In this document: one piece after another, positions 7,446 to 15,526 of the stretch
Layout of the letters: the number at the start of each line of letters is the position of its first letter
Numbering within the stretch: position 1 is the stretch's first letter
DNA from: Enterobacterales bacterium
Lineage (GTDB): Bacteria > Pseudomonadota > Gammaproteobacteria > Enterobacterales > Succinivibrionaceae
Direction: 5' to 3'
NCBI GenBank assembly: GCA_900768635.1
Contig: CAAGDP010000230.1
Location: forward strand, 1 to 16,730
Length of the DNA stretch: 16,730 nucleotides
The notes under the pieces: model-generated
Database searches by the model: none
Seen by the model: only the letters and a program-made list of their open reading frames with translations
Told to the model about the DNA's origin: nothing
Program-made: the position numbers and the translations under genes

Positions 7446-8771
7446 ATGAAGAAAATAAAATACGTCTTGATTTTTATTGCTACTCTGGTTGTTTTGTTTG
7501 TTGCATCTTTGATTGCTACCATGGATTTACACAGCCGGTATGTGGAGGCTGCGGTAAACAGAGTTCAGTCCGGTGGAAGCGATATCACTGTTAAAGAGCA
7601 TGATAATGACAGTTCTTTGTTTTCATTGAACAAAGTATATACAGTATCACTGTTTGACAAAGCTGCGTCCTTTTCCATATATGTGAATACATCCTTTCTG
7701 CCGTTTATGGAAAAAAATGAAGTATGGATCCGGGATTTTCATGGCAGTTTTTTCTCCTGTGACGGCTGCAATTTCCGGGATATGGTGGTAGAAGGCTATT
7801 TTAATGTTAATTATTTCTCCAATTCCTATGATGGAGAACTCCAAATGTCTTCCTTCGATACCAGAATCAATAAGAACTTTTTAACTGTTTCAGGCTTTTC
7901 CAGCAATATTTACGGATCTTTTGCTGATCGTATTCTGCACGTAGGTGCTAAATTAGATCGTATAGATGCCGGTAACGAGGATCTAAAAACTTCTACTACC
8001 ATTAAGAGAATAGTAGGTGATCTTAATGTAAAGTTCCGGGATGGTGTTGCTCTGGTTGCCACTAAACTTCTACAGCCGGTGAAGAGTTCAGCAGGTGAGA
8101 GTCGTGATCAGTCCTACATCAGCATTGGTCAGTACTCTTTTACCAATCGAAGCACCGGTGTTAAGGTGGGAGCGGAAAATGTTAATCTTTCCTTTGATTC
8201 TCAGCCGGGGCTTTATGATCCGAATAAGGTAGATATCACCCAGAATATCCAGGCCAAGTCTTTCAAATATGATAATCCGGATCTGAATACCGATCTTAAT
8301 CTCAAAAGATCAGATATTAATCTTAATGTGCGTAATGCTACCCAGCATTATTGGGTGGAGTTTGCCAGAATTATCGGCAATTTTATTGCATTGGGTAAAG
8401 GAACTGCTTCCAAATTTGATTACGATGTTATGAAGGATCTCCAGAAGAACGGAACCAGAATTGATATCGACCGTCTCCAGCTGGTTACCGATGCCTCAGC
8501 TGGCATATTCCGCATAAAAAAGGGCAGTTATATTGCATTTGATACTTCCCGGAATTCCAATGTCAAGGATGGACTGGATCTAAGTATCGATTTCAATCTT
8601 AACAGTAACTTTATTAAGGATTTTCCTTCCGGAGATGATTTGAAGCAGATGTTTTTAAGCCGGGACTGGCTTTTACATGGTGCCATGGATTCCAAGGATG
8701 AATATTCAACCAAGCTTACTGTTCGCAAAGGAAAGTGTTCTCTTGGGGAGAATATGCTTCCGGACTGTTAA
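7446..8771 (+). CDS. Membrane-anchored envelope protein, probably DUF945/YdgA-like
   Basis: A 441-residue protein with one hydrophobic segment at residues 5-25 (KYVLIFIATLVVLFVASLIA) after a KK pair, so it is probably an inner-membrane anchor or signal peptide with the rest in the periplasm. The remainder is rich in alternating polar/hydrophobic strands. The layout resembles the DUF945 family (E. coli YdgA, YihF; about 500 aa): N-terminal anchor, an early S-L-F-S segment, and a mid-protein strand followed by a Trp-containing helix (HYWVEFARIIGNF). I infer that family from pattern only. Cys residues at CDGC (about 109-112) and near the C-terminus (KGKCSLGENMLPDC) could form disulfides. GGAGGAAGG at 7428-7436 supports the start. 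It has its own promoter and terminator. Molecular function is unknown. Confidence 0.75.
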   Translation: MKKIKYVLIFIATLVVLFVASLIATMDLHSRYVEAAVNRVQSGGSDITVKEHDNDSSLFSLNKVYTVSLFDKAASFSIYVNTSFLPFMEKNEVWIRDFHGSFFSCDGCNFRDMVVEGYFNVNYFSNSYDGELQMSSFDTRINKNFLTVSGFSSNIYGSFADRILHVGAKLDRIDAGNEDLKTSTTIKRIVGDLNVKFRDGVALVATKLLQPVKSSAGESRDQSYISIGQYSFTNRSTGVKVGAENVNLSFDSQPGLYDPNKVDITQNIQAKSFKYDNPDLNTDLNLKRSDINLNVRNATQHYWVEFARIIGNFIALGKGTASKFDYDVMKDLQKNGTRIDIDRLQLVTDASAGIFRIKKGSYIAFDTSRNSNVKDGLDLSIDFNLNSNFIKDFPSGDDLKQMFLSRDWLLHGAMDSKDEYSTKLTVRKGKCSLGENMLPDC

Positions 8772-8792
8772 CATTTACCTCCTTGTAAAACC

Positions 8793-8822
8793 GGCCTGAA
8801 ATCTAATGTTTCAGGCCTTTTT
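8793..8822 (+). terminator. Intrinsic terminator after the envelope protein gene
   Basis: A perfect 9-bp stem, GGCCTGAAA (8793-8801) and TTTCAGGCC (8809-8817), with a seven-base loop and five Ts. It ends only 20 bases before the glycerate kinase ATG. Confidence 0.88.
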
Positions 8823-8842
8823 GATTTCAGGGCAGAATAATT

Positions 8843-10015
8843 ATGAAAATTGTTGTGGTATCTGATTCCTTTAAGGGATCTCTATCTTCACTGGAAATAT
8901 GTCATCTGGCAGAAGATGTTCTTAGGGATCAGTTCCCTTCAGGAGAGATCAGATGTATTCCGGTTTCAGATGGGGGAGAGGGAACTGTTGATGCTCTTGC
9001 CCGGTTGCCGGAAACCATACTTCATTCTGTAACAACACAGGATCCTCTGGGACGCCCGGTGACAGCAAAGTATGTTCAGCTTAATCATAACACCTGCCTG
9101 ATAGAACTTGCCCAGGCCTCTGGCCTGACACTGATACCCCGGGAACTGCGGAATCCTCTGGCAACCACCACCTTCGGCACAGGATTATTGATCCGAGATG
9201 CTCTTTCCCGGGGAATAAGGAACATTATGGTAAGTATCGGCGGATCTGCAACCTGTGACGGAGGTGCGGGACTGCTTGAAGCTCTGGGAGTTCGCTTTTT
9301 TGACAGGGACCATCATCAACTGCGCATGTGCGGGGAGAATCTTCAGAAGATTGTTTCTGCTGATTGTTCTTTCCTTCATCCTTCATTACAAAAGGGAGAT
9401 GTGGCTTTTGATGTTCTTTGTGACGTGGAAAATCCTCTGCTGGGATCTTCCGGTGCTGTTATGGTTTACGGACCCCAGAAAGGGGCAGACACTGCCGAGA
9501 AACTTTCTGTTCTGGAGCAGGGTATGACTAATTATGCCCAGGTAATGGAGCAAGTCTGGGAACGTGGAGTACGGGATCTTCCGGGAGCAGGAGCTGCCGG
9601 CGGTGCCGGTTTTGCACTTATGGGCGGTCTTAATGCCGGAATGCGTTCCGGTATTGATGCTATGCTGGAATTTATGCATTTTACGGATGAACTCCGTAAT
9701 GCGGATCTGGTTATTACCGGGGAGGGATGTCTGGACAATCAGTCCTGTCAGGGTAAGGTAGTTGCCGGTGTTTGTAAAAAATGTCAGGCGGCAGGTGTTC
9801 CGGTGATCAGTATTTCCGGAATAATCCGCAGTGGATATGAGTCACTGTATAAAACAGGATTATGGGGAGCTGTTTCCACAGTAAGGAGCATTATGACACT
9901 GGATGATGCTTTGAACAGTGCAGAAGAATTGTATCGGGATGCTCTTATCCGGATTTCAGGACTTATAAAATGCGGCATGAAATTATCGGAAAATGCCCGG
10001 AGAAAAGATATCTGA
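8843..10015 (+). CDS. glxK: Glycerate kinase
   Basis: Phosphorylates D-glycerate to phosphoglycerate (2-phosphoglycerate in the E. coli GarK/GlxK enzymes), linking glyoxylate, sugar-acid or serine breakdown to glycolysis. It has 390 residues against about 380 for the GarK/GlxK family. The family blocks are present in order: DSFKGSLSS (8-16), PVSDGGEGT (40-48), SIGGSATCDGGAG (131-143), and ITGEGCLDNQSCQGK from about 291. GarK and GlxK cannot be told apart from sequence, and no tartronate-semialdehyde reductase or sugar-acid genes are adjacent. A short CAGGG about ten bases upstream may serve as ribosome-binding site. The gene starts immediately after a strong terminator and I see no clear promoter of its own. 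Confidence 0.93.
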   Translation: MKIVVVSDSFKGSLSSLEICHLAEDVLRDQFPSGEIRCIPVSDGGEGTVDALARLPETILHSVTTQDPLGRPVTAKYVQLNHNTCLIELAQASGLTLIPRELRNPLATTTFGTGLLIRDALSRGIRNIMVSIGGSATCDGGAGLLEALGVRFFDRDHHQLRMCGENLQKIVSADCSFLHPSLQKGDVAFDVLCDVENPLLGSSGAVMVYGPQKGADTAEKLSVLEQGMTNYAQVMEQVWERGVRDLPGAGAAGGAGFALMGGLNAGMRSGIDAMLEFMHFTDELRNADLVITGEGCLDNQSCQGKVVAGVCKKCQAAGVPVISISGIIRSGYESLYKTGLWGAVSTVRSIMTLDDALNSAEELYRDALIRISGLIKCGMKLSENARRKDI

Positions 10016-10060
10016 TAGCGCTTAAGCAGGAAAAATCAGATAATAGGTGCAGAAAAAAAT

Positions 10061-10077
10061 AAAGTATTATATACTTT
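10061..10077. promoter_or_regulatory. Perfect palindrome upstream of the symporter
   Basis: AAAGTAT-TAT-ATACTTT is a perfect 7-bp dyad with a three-base centre, 29 bases before the symporter ATG in a 91-base gap. Its size suits a dimeric repressor site, and the centre could overlap a -10 element (TATACT). No -35 box is evident. It lacks a T-run, so it is not a terminator. Confidence 0.35.
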
Positions 10078-10106
10078 ACATATAGGTTTTGTAACAAGGA
10101 GCTTTT

Positions 10107-11354
10107 ATGCCTGGGGATAGCAAATTCATAAAGAAACTGTGGATTATCGGTTTTTATTCCATAGCTATTATTCTCGGTGTGATCAACGGATTATGGGGAA
10201 ATGCATTTTCTCTGGAATTTGCTGATATTCTTTCACAGATTTTTATTCGTCTTTTTAAGTTTATAGCGGTGCCTATTATCGGTGTTTCTGTAATTGTAAC
10301 TATTGCTTCTCTGGGAGCTAACAGTCGCAATCGCATTATCTGGAAGCGGGCTTTATTTTATACGCTTACCACCACAGTAGCTGCCGCTACCGTTGCTGCG
10401 GTGCTGTATACCTTTTTCAGTCCAGAAATTGTATCACTCAAGGCTGAGGAAAATATTGCCGATACCATTGCCTCCAAAGGTACCTATATTGATAATCTTA
10501 TCAGTGCCGTCCCTGACAATATCTTACAGCCTCTTCTGGAGGGTAAGGTTCTGGCGGTGCTGTGTATTGCTCTGGCTGTGGGAATAGCCATTAATCGTAT
10601 TCAGAACCAGGAGGTTCGCAATACCATTTCCAACTTTTTCGCAGCATTGCAGCAGATCCTTTTTACTTTTGTAAAGTGGCTTATTAATATTCTGCCTCTG
10701 GGAATATTCGGTTTTATCAGTGCCTGCTTTGTTGAATTCAAGTCTGGGGTAAATTTAGGCGGTCTGGGTACTTACTTTGTAACTATAATTTCCGCCAATC
10801 TGGTGCAGATGTTTATTATTCTGCCTTTGTTTCTGTTGTTTAAGGGACTTAATCCTCTCTTGGTAGCAAAGGGGATGTTTAAGGCACTTATGGTGGCATT
10901 CTTCTCCAAATCTTCCGCTGCAACCTTACCGGTTACTATGCAGTGTGCCGAGGAAAAGTGTCAGGTTCGTCCTTTAGTCAGCCGTTTTGTACTGCCGATT
11001 TGCACCACCATTAATATGAACGGATGCGCGGCTTTTATCCTGATCACCGTTATTTATCTTATGCAGAATGCGGGAATTGAAATTTCCTTCACCACTTTGC
11101 TGGCCTGGGTTTTTATTGCCACAGTGGCAGCTATTGGTAATGCGGGTGTTCCTATGGGATGTTTCTTCCTTTCAGCCAGCTTGCTGTCTTCCATGGATGT
11201 ATCTATTCTTCTTATGGGAATAATTCTGCCTTTCTATAATGTTATTGATATGCTGGAAACCTCTCTTAATGTCTGGTCCGATTCCTGTGTAGCCAATATG
11301 GTGAACAAGGATGTTGGTAATCAGTTGGATGTACAGAAGGTGGACAAGGTTTAA
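10107..11354 (+). CDS. Dicarboxylate/amino-acid:cation symporter (DAACS family)
   Basis: Secondary transporter of the GltP/GltT/SstT family (PF00375), coupling uptake of an amino acid or dicarboxylate to Na+ or H+ at the inner membrane. It has 415 residues with about eight hydrophobic segments plus two re-entrant loops. Conserved parts are hairpin loop 1 with SKSSAATLPVT (267-277), the TM7 cation motif TTINMNG (300-306), hairpin loop 2 GNAGVP (344-349), and TM8 with Asp381, Thr385, Asn388 and Asp392. At the position of the substrate-carboxylate-binding Arg of aspartate carriers it has Glu384 (DMLETSLN), as in SstT (DSCETALN). This suggests a neutral substrate such as serine or threonine, but that is inference. 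NMNG replaces the usual NMDG. AAGGAG at 10096-10101 gives a strong start. A terminator follows. Confidence 0.9.
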   Translation: MPGDSKFIKKLWIIGFYSIAIILGVINGLWGNAFSLEFADILSQIFIRLFKFIAVPIIGVSVIVTIASLGANSRNRIIWKRALFYTLTTTVAAATVAAVLYTFFSPEIVSLKAEENIADTIASKGTYIDNLISAVPDNILQPLLEGKVLAVLCIALAVGIAINRIQNQEVRNTISNFFAALQQILFTFVKWLINILPLGIFGFISACFVEFKSGVNLGGLGTYFVTIISANLVQMFIILPLFLLFKGLNPLLVAKGMFKALMVAFFSKSSAATLPVTMQCAEEKCQVRPLVSRFVLPICTTINMNGCAAFILITVIYLMQNAGIEISFTTLLAWVFIATVAAIGNAGVPMGCFFLSASLLSSMDVSILLMGIILPFYNVIDMLETSLNVWSDSCVANMVNKDVGNQLDVQKVDKV

Positions 11355-11381
11355 TCACACTCAAAACACTGATTTAATGAG

Positions 11382-11423
11382 CGTCGCATTTTCCGGAAAA
11401 AAAGAGAATGCGACGTTTTTTTT
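11382..11423 (+). terminator. Intrinsic terminator of the symporter gene
   Basis: CGTCGCATT (11382-11390) pairs perfectly with AATGCGACG (11407-11415) around a 16-base loop; eight Ts follow. It lies 27 bases after the stop codon. Confidence 0.9.
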
Positions 11424-11479
11424 CGGGTGGGGGAAAGTGATTTTATTACCTGGTGCAGACTCGTATGACCTTTGATAAA

Positions 11480-11509
11480 TTGGAGTTAAAAGTCTGAAAA
11501 TGGTATAAT
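11480..11509 (+). promoter_or_regulatory. Promoter of the gyrA unit
   Basis: TTGGAG (11480-11485) and a perfect TATAAT (11504-11509) are spaced by 18 bases, with a TG extension (TGGTATAAT). Initiation near 11516 gives a leader of about 39 bases. It lies between the symporter terminator and gyrA. Confidence 0.75.
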
Positions 11510-11554
11510 AGTTCATATGTTTTATTTATATTATGAAGTGTTTCGGAATAAAAG

Positions 11555-14356
11555 ATGGAAGTAAAAAAAGTAGACATATCCGACGAGCTCAAGAAGTCAT
11601 ATCTTGACTACGCAATGGATGTAATTGTGGATCGAGCTCTGCCGGATGTAAGAGACGGGTTAAAGCCGGTTCACAGAAGAGTGCTGTATGGCATGCATGT
11701 TCTGGGTTTGCATTATACTCAGAACGGACGCAGAACTCCTACCGTAAAATCCGCTCGTGTTGTCGGTGATGTTATGGGTAAATACCATCCACATGGCAAT
11801 GCTGCAATCTACGATGCTATGGTGCGTATGGTACAGGATTTCAGCCTGCGCTATCCTCTGATTAAAGGTCAGGGAAACTTTGGCAGTATTGATGGTGATG
11901 CTGCTGCTGCCGAGCGTTATACTGAAGTTAAACTGGAAAAAATTTCAGATGAAATTCTGGCTGATCTGGATAAGGATACAGTAGATCTCAAGAAAAACTA
12001 CGACAGCTCTCTGGATATTCCTGATTATGTACTTCCTACCAAGTTGCCAAATCTGCTTATTAATGGCTGTTCAGGTATTGCTGTAGGTCTTGCAACCAAT
12101 ATCCCGACCCATAATCTTACCGAATGTATTAATGCCTGTCTGGCTCTGATTAAAAATCCTGATATTTCACCTATGGATCTTATGGAATATATTCCAGGTC
12201 CTGATTTTCCTACCGGCGGTATTATTAATGGCATAAGCGGTATCCGTTCTGCATATCTTACCGGTAAAGGACGGGTTGTAGTGCGTTGCCGCTATAATGT
12301 GGAAACAGATGTCGCCACCGGCCGTGATACCATTGTTATTACTGAAATTCCATATTCTGTTAATAAGGCTGAAACCGTTAAGTTTATTTCTGAACTTATG
12401 TCAGATAAGAAGATTGAAGGCATTTCTTCCATTCAGGATGTGTCATCCAATGACATTCGTATAGAAATCGAAGTGAAAAAGGGTGCATATCCTGAAGTTG
12501 TTATGAACAACCTCTTTAAGCTCACCCAGCTGGAATCTTCTTTTAATGTGAATATGGTAGCTCTCGTTAAGGGCCGGCCGAAGAATCTTACTTTGAAGGA
12601 GATTCTGGAATGCTTTATTGATCATCGCCGGGAAGTGGTAACCCGCAGAACTGCATGCCTTCTGGCAAAATCCCGGGATAGAGCACATATTCTGGAAGCA
12701 TTTCTGGTTGCTCTGGATAATATGGACGAGATTGTGCGGATTATCCGGGAAAGTAATAACCGTCAGGATGCTAAAGAAACTTTAATGTCCCGTGGCTGGA
12801 CTGCTAATGTCTGTGCTGAGCTTCTCCAGCGCTTTGGAGATAACTGTCGCCCTATTTCTCTTGCCAAAGAATTTGGCTACCGTGATGGTGTATATTATCT
12901 TACTGAAGCCCAGACTGAAAAAATTCTGGATATGCGTCTGTCACAACTGGTTAAGATTGCCAAGGAAGATATTATCGATGAATATACCCAGCTTAACAGT
13001 GACATTCTGGATTATCTGCATATTTTAAATTCCGCAGTTCGTCTTCATGAAGTTATATGTGAAGAACTGGAAGAGATCCGGGATAAGTATGGTGATGAAC
13101 GTCGTACTGAAATTCAGGAAGCAGCCAATGAAATTATTTATGAGGATCTTATTACTCCGCATGATGTGGTAGTAACTCTGTCTCATCGGGGATATATCAA
13201 GTATCAGGATCTTGATTTGTACCGCACCGCTCATCGTGGTACCAGAGGTCGCAAGGCCAGTGTACTCAAAGATGAGGATTACAGCGAAATCATGACTATC
13301 GCTAATACTCATGACAATCTTCTTCTCTTCAGCAATCTGGGCAGGGTTTATCGTACCAAAGTTTATCAGTTGCCGGAGTGTAACAAATCCTCCGGAGTGG
13401 GAAGACCGGTGGTAAATATTCTGAATCTGGATGAAGAGGAACAGATTAAAATCATATATCCGGTTAAGGAGTTTGACGATAATCATTATATGTTCTTTGC
13501 CACAAAGCTGGGCAGGTGCAAGAAGACCAGACTTTCTGAGTATACAAGTATCACCAAAGCCGGAAAAATTGCCTTAAATCTTCTTCCTGGTGATGAACTG
13601 GTTGGTATTGCCGTAACAACCGGTGAGGACGATATTATGCTCTTTACTGCCGGTGGCTATGTATTGCGTACCAATGAAAAAATTTCCAAGGCTCAGGAAG
13701 AAATTGAGTTGCGCAGGGCACTTCTTTCTGAAGAAGATGAGCTGATGGATAATGAAGCCGATGAGGATATTACCGATGATCAGAACTCTGCCGAGGAAGA
13801 TGGTGACGAGTCTGAAAGTGAAGGTGGTAACCGGGATGAGAACTTCAGACCTACAGGTCGTCAAACCAGCGGTGTAAGAGGTATTAAACTATCCAAGGGT
13901 GATGAAGTTGTTTCTCTGGTTGTCCCGCAGAAGGATGCAGGCAGCATTGTGATTGTATACAGCAACGGTAAAGGTTTCCGTACTTCCCTGGATAATTTCG
14001 TTATACGGGCCAAACGTTATTCCAAAGGTGTTCTGGTAGGCATTCTGGAGGGTGATGATCGTATCAGCGCCGCTCTGCAGGTTGGTGATAATGATGAACT
14101 GGCATTAATCACATCTGCCAGTGTATTCAATAAGGTGGCAGTCAGTGAGGTAAGAATCTGCGGACGCCGTGCCAAGGGGGTACGTATTCTCCGTCTGGAT
14201 GATGGCACCAGTATTACCAGCGTGGAAAAGATTATTAAGTGTAATGAAGATCAGAATGATAACACTGTAGTGAAAGAGTTAACGTCCATCTCCCTGAACC
14301 CTGAAGAAGAGGAACAGATTCAGGACGAAAATCCTGACAGCAGTGATGAAATTTAA
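11555..14356 (+). CDS. gyrA: DNA gyrase subunit A
   Basis: The breakage-reunion subunit of type II topoisomerase GyrA2B2, which introduces negative supercoils. It has 933 residues (E. coli GyrA 875). The N-terminal numbering matches E. coli exactly: QGNFGSIDGD, then catalytic Arg121-Tyr122, and the helix HPHG at 79-82. The C-terminal beta-pinwheel carries a GyrA-box-like HRGTRG in place of QRRGGKG, which supports gyrase rather than ParC. About 56 residues (713-768) after YVLRTNEKISK replace a short linker of E. coli and contain 23 Asp/Glu. The extreme C-terminus is also acidic. Positions 82-83 are Asn-Ala (Asp-Ser in E. coli) and 120 is Glu (Met in E. coli). The ribosome-binding site is weak, but homology fixes the ATG. 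serC follows after 22 bases. Confidence 0.97.
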   Translation: MEVKKVDISDELKKSYLDYAMDVIVDRALPDVRDGLKPVHRRVLYGMHVLGLHYTQNGRRTPTVKSARVVGDVMGKYHPHGNAAIYDAMVRMVQDFSLRYPLIKGQGNFGSIDGDAAAAERYTEVKLEKISDEILADLDKDTVDLKKNYDSSLDIPDYVLPTKLPNLLINGCSGIAVGLATNIPTHNLTECINACLALIKNPDISPMDLMEYIPGPDFPTGGIINGISGIRSAYLTGKGRVVVRCRYNVETDVATGRDTIVITEIPYSVNKAETVKFISELMSDKKIEGISSIQDVSSNDIRIEIEVKKGAYPEVVMNNLFKLTQLESSFNVNMVALVKGRPKNLTLKEILECFIDHRREVVTRRTACLLAKSRDRAHILEAFLVALDNMDEIVRIIRESNNRQDAKETLMSRGWTANVCAELLQRFGDNCRPISLAKEFGYRDGVYYLTEAQTEKILDMRLSQLVKIAKEDIIDEYTQLNSDILDYLHILNSAVRLHEVICEELEEIRDKYGDERRTEIQEAANEIIYEDLITPHDVVVTLSHRGYIKYQDLDLYRTAHRGTRGRKASVLKDEDYSEIMTIANTHDNLLLFSNLGRVYRTKVYQLPECNKSSGVGRPVVNILNLDEEEQIKIIYPVKEFDDNHYMFFATKLGRCKKTRLSEYTSITKAGKIALNLLPGDELVGIAVTTGEDDIMLFTAGGYVLRTNEKISKAQEEIELRRALLSEEDELMDNEADEDITDDQNSAEEDGDESESEGGNRDENFRPTGRQTSGVRGIKLSKGDEVVSLVVPQKDAGSIVIVYSNGKGFRTSLDNFVIRAKRYSKGVLVGILEGDDRISAALQVGDNDELALITSASVFNKVAVSEVRICGRRAKGVRILRLDDGTSITSVEKIIKCNEDQNDNTVVKELTSISLNPEEEEQIQDENPDSSDEI

Positions 14357-14378
14357 TTAAGCAAAGAGAGTTAAATAT

Positions 14379-15461
14379 ATGTCCAGAGTTTATAATTTCA
14401 GTGCCGGTCCTTCAATTATGCCGGAAGAGGTAATGAAGTACGCTCAGAATGAATTTCTTGACTATCAGGGAATTGGTTCTTCCATTATGGAAATTTCCCA
14501 CCGATCTCAGGAATATATCAAAATGGCTCAGGAAGCTGAAAAGGATCTCCGGGATTTACTTAATATTCCGGATAATTACAAGGTTCTTTTCCTTCAGGGT
14601 GGCGGACGCGGTCAGTTTGCTGCTGTTCCTATGAATCTTCTCACCGGAACCGGTAAAGCTGATTATATTACCACCGGTAACTGGTCTGAAGATGCTTTCA
14701 AGGAGGCACAGCGTTATGGTGATGTTTCCCGGATCAAGGCTGATTACACTAATCAGGACGGCAAGGTTACGGTAAATTATGATCTCGGCTTCCGGGATGA
14801 TGTGGACTATGTTTATTACTGTGCAAATGAAACGGTGTGCGGTATAGAAATGTTCCAGCTTCCAGAAGTAGGTGATCGTACTTTGGTAGCTGATATTTCC
14901 TCCAACTTTCTTTCCAAGCCTATGGATGTCTCCAAATTCGGATTGCTTTATGCAGGTGCCCAGAAAAATGTGGCTCCTGCAGGACTTACCATAGTTATTG
15001 TCAGGGAGGATCTGATAGGCCGCGCCAAAAGCTATTGTCCGAGCATTTTTGATTATAAGATTGAAGCCGATAAGGAAAGTATGTTTAATACTCCTCCTAC
15101 TTTCTGCTGGTATATGGCAGGGCTGGTGTTTAAATGGCTGAAGAAGCAGGGCGGTCTGGAACAGGTGGAACAGAATAATATTGTCAAGGCTAAATACCTT
15201 TATGATTATTTGGACAGTACCGATTTTTATGAAAGCCGGGTTGCTCCTGAGGTTCGTTCCCGTATGAATGTGCCGTTTTTCCTGAAAAATGAAGAACTTA
15301 ATCAGAAGTTCCTGGCAGAATCCAAAGCTGCAGGTCTTACTTCTCTGAAGGGTCATCGTATTTTAGGTGGAATGAGAGCTTCCATATACAATGCTATGCC
15401 ATTTGATGGAGTTAAGGCTCTGGTTGCATTTATGGAAAAGTTTGCCCGGGAAAACGGTTAA
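14379..15461 (+). CDS. serC: Phosphoserine aminotransferase
   Basis: A PLP enzyme converting 3-phosphohydroxypyruvate and glutamate to O-phosphoserine in serine synthesis; in many bacteria it also acts in pyridoxal phosphate synthesis. It has 360 residues (E. coli 362). Landmarks are NFSAGPS (6-12), the phosphate-binding GGGRGQFAAVP (74-84), VADISS with the PLP-ring Asp172, GAQKN with Schiff-base Lys196, SMFNTPPTF and the C-terminal GGMRASIYNAMP. It follows gyrA by 22 bases with no terminator between, so cotranscription is likely; gyrA-serC adjacency is seen in several gammaproteobacteria. aroA or pheA, common next partners, are absent. Confidence 0.97.
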   Translation: MSRVYNFSAGPSIMPEEVMKYAQNEFLDYQGIGSSIMEISHRSQEYIKMAQEAEKDLRDLLNIPDNYKVLFLQGGGRGQFAAVPMNLLTGTGKADYITTGNWSEDAFKEAQRYGDVSRIKADYTNQDGKVTVNYDLGFRDDVDYVYYCANETVCGIEMFQLPEVGDRTLVADISSNFLSKPMDVSKFGLLYAGAQKNVAPAGLTIVIVREDLIGRAKSYCPSIFDYKIEADKESMFNTPPTFCWYMAGLVFKWLKKQGGLEQVEQNNIVKAKYLYDYLDSTDFYESRVAPEVRSRMNVPFFLKNEELNQKFLAESKAAGLTSLKGHRILGGMRASIYNAMPFDGVKALVAFMEKFARENG

Positions 15462-15526
15462 TTTTTCCTATGATGTTCCAGTTCTGCGGCAATATGTTTA
15501 AGTGTGGATTATTTGTCGGTTCTCTT

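Noticed and set aside
14556..15356. A 266-codon open frame on the minus strand inside serC
   Set aside because: It is fully antisense to a well-conserved gene, has no ribosome-binding site or family resemblance, and is explained by serC codon bias.
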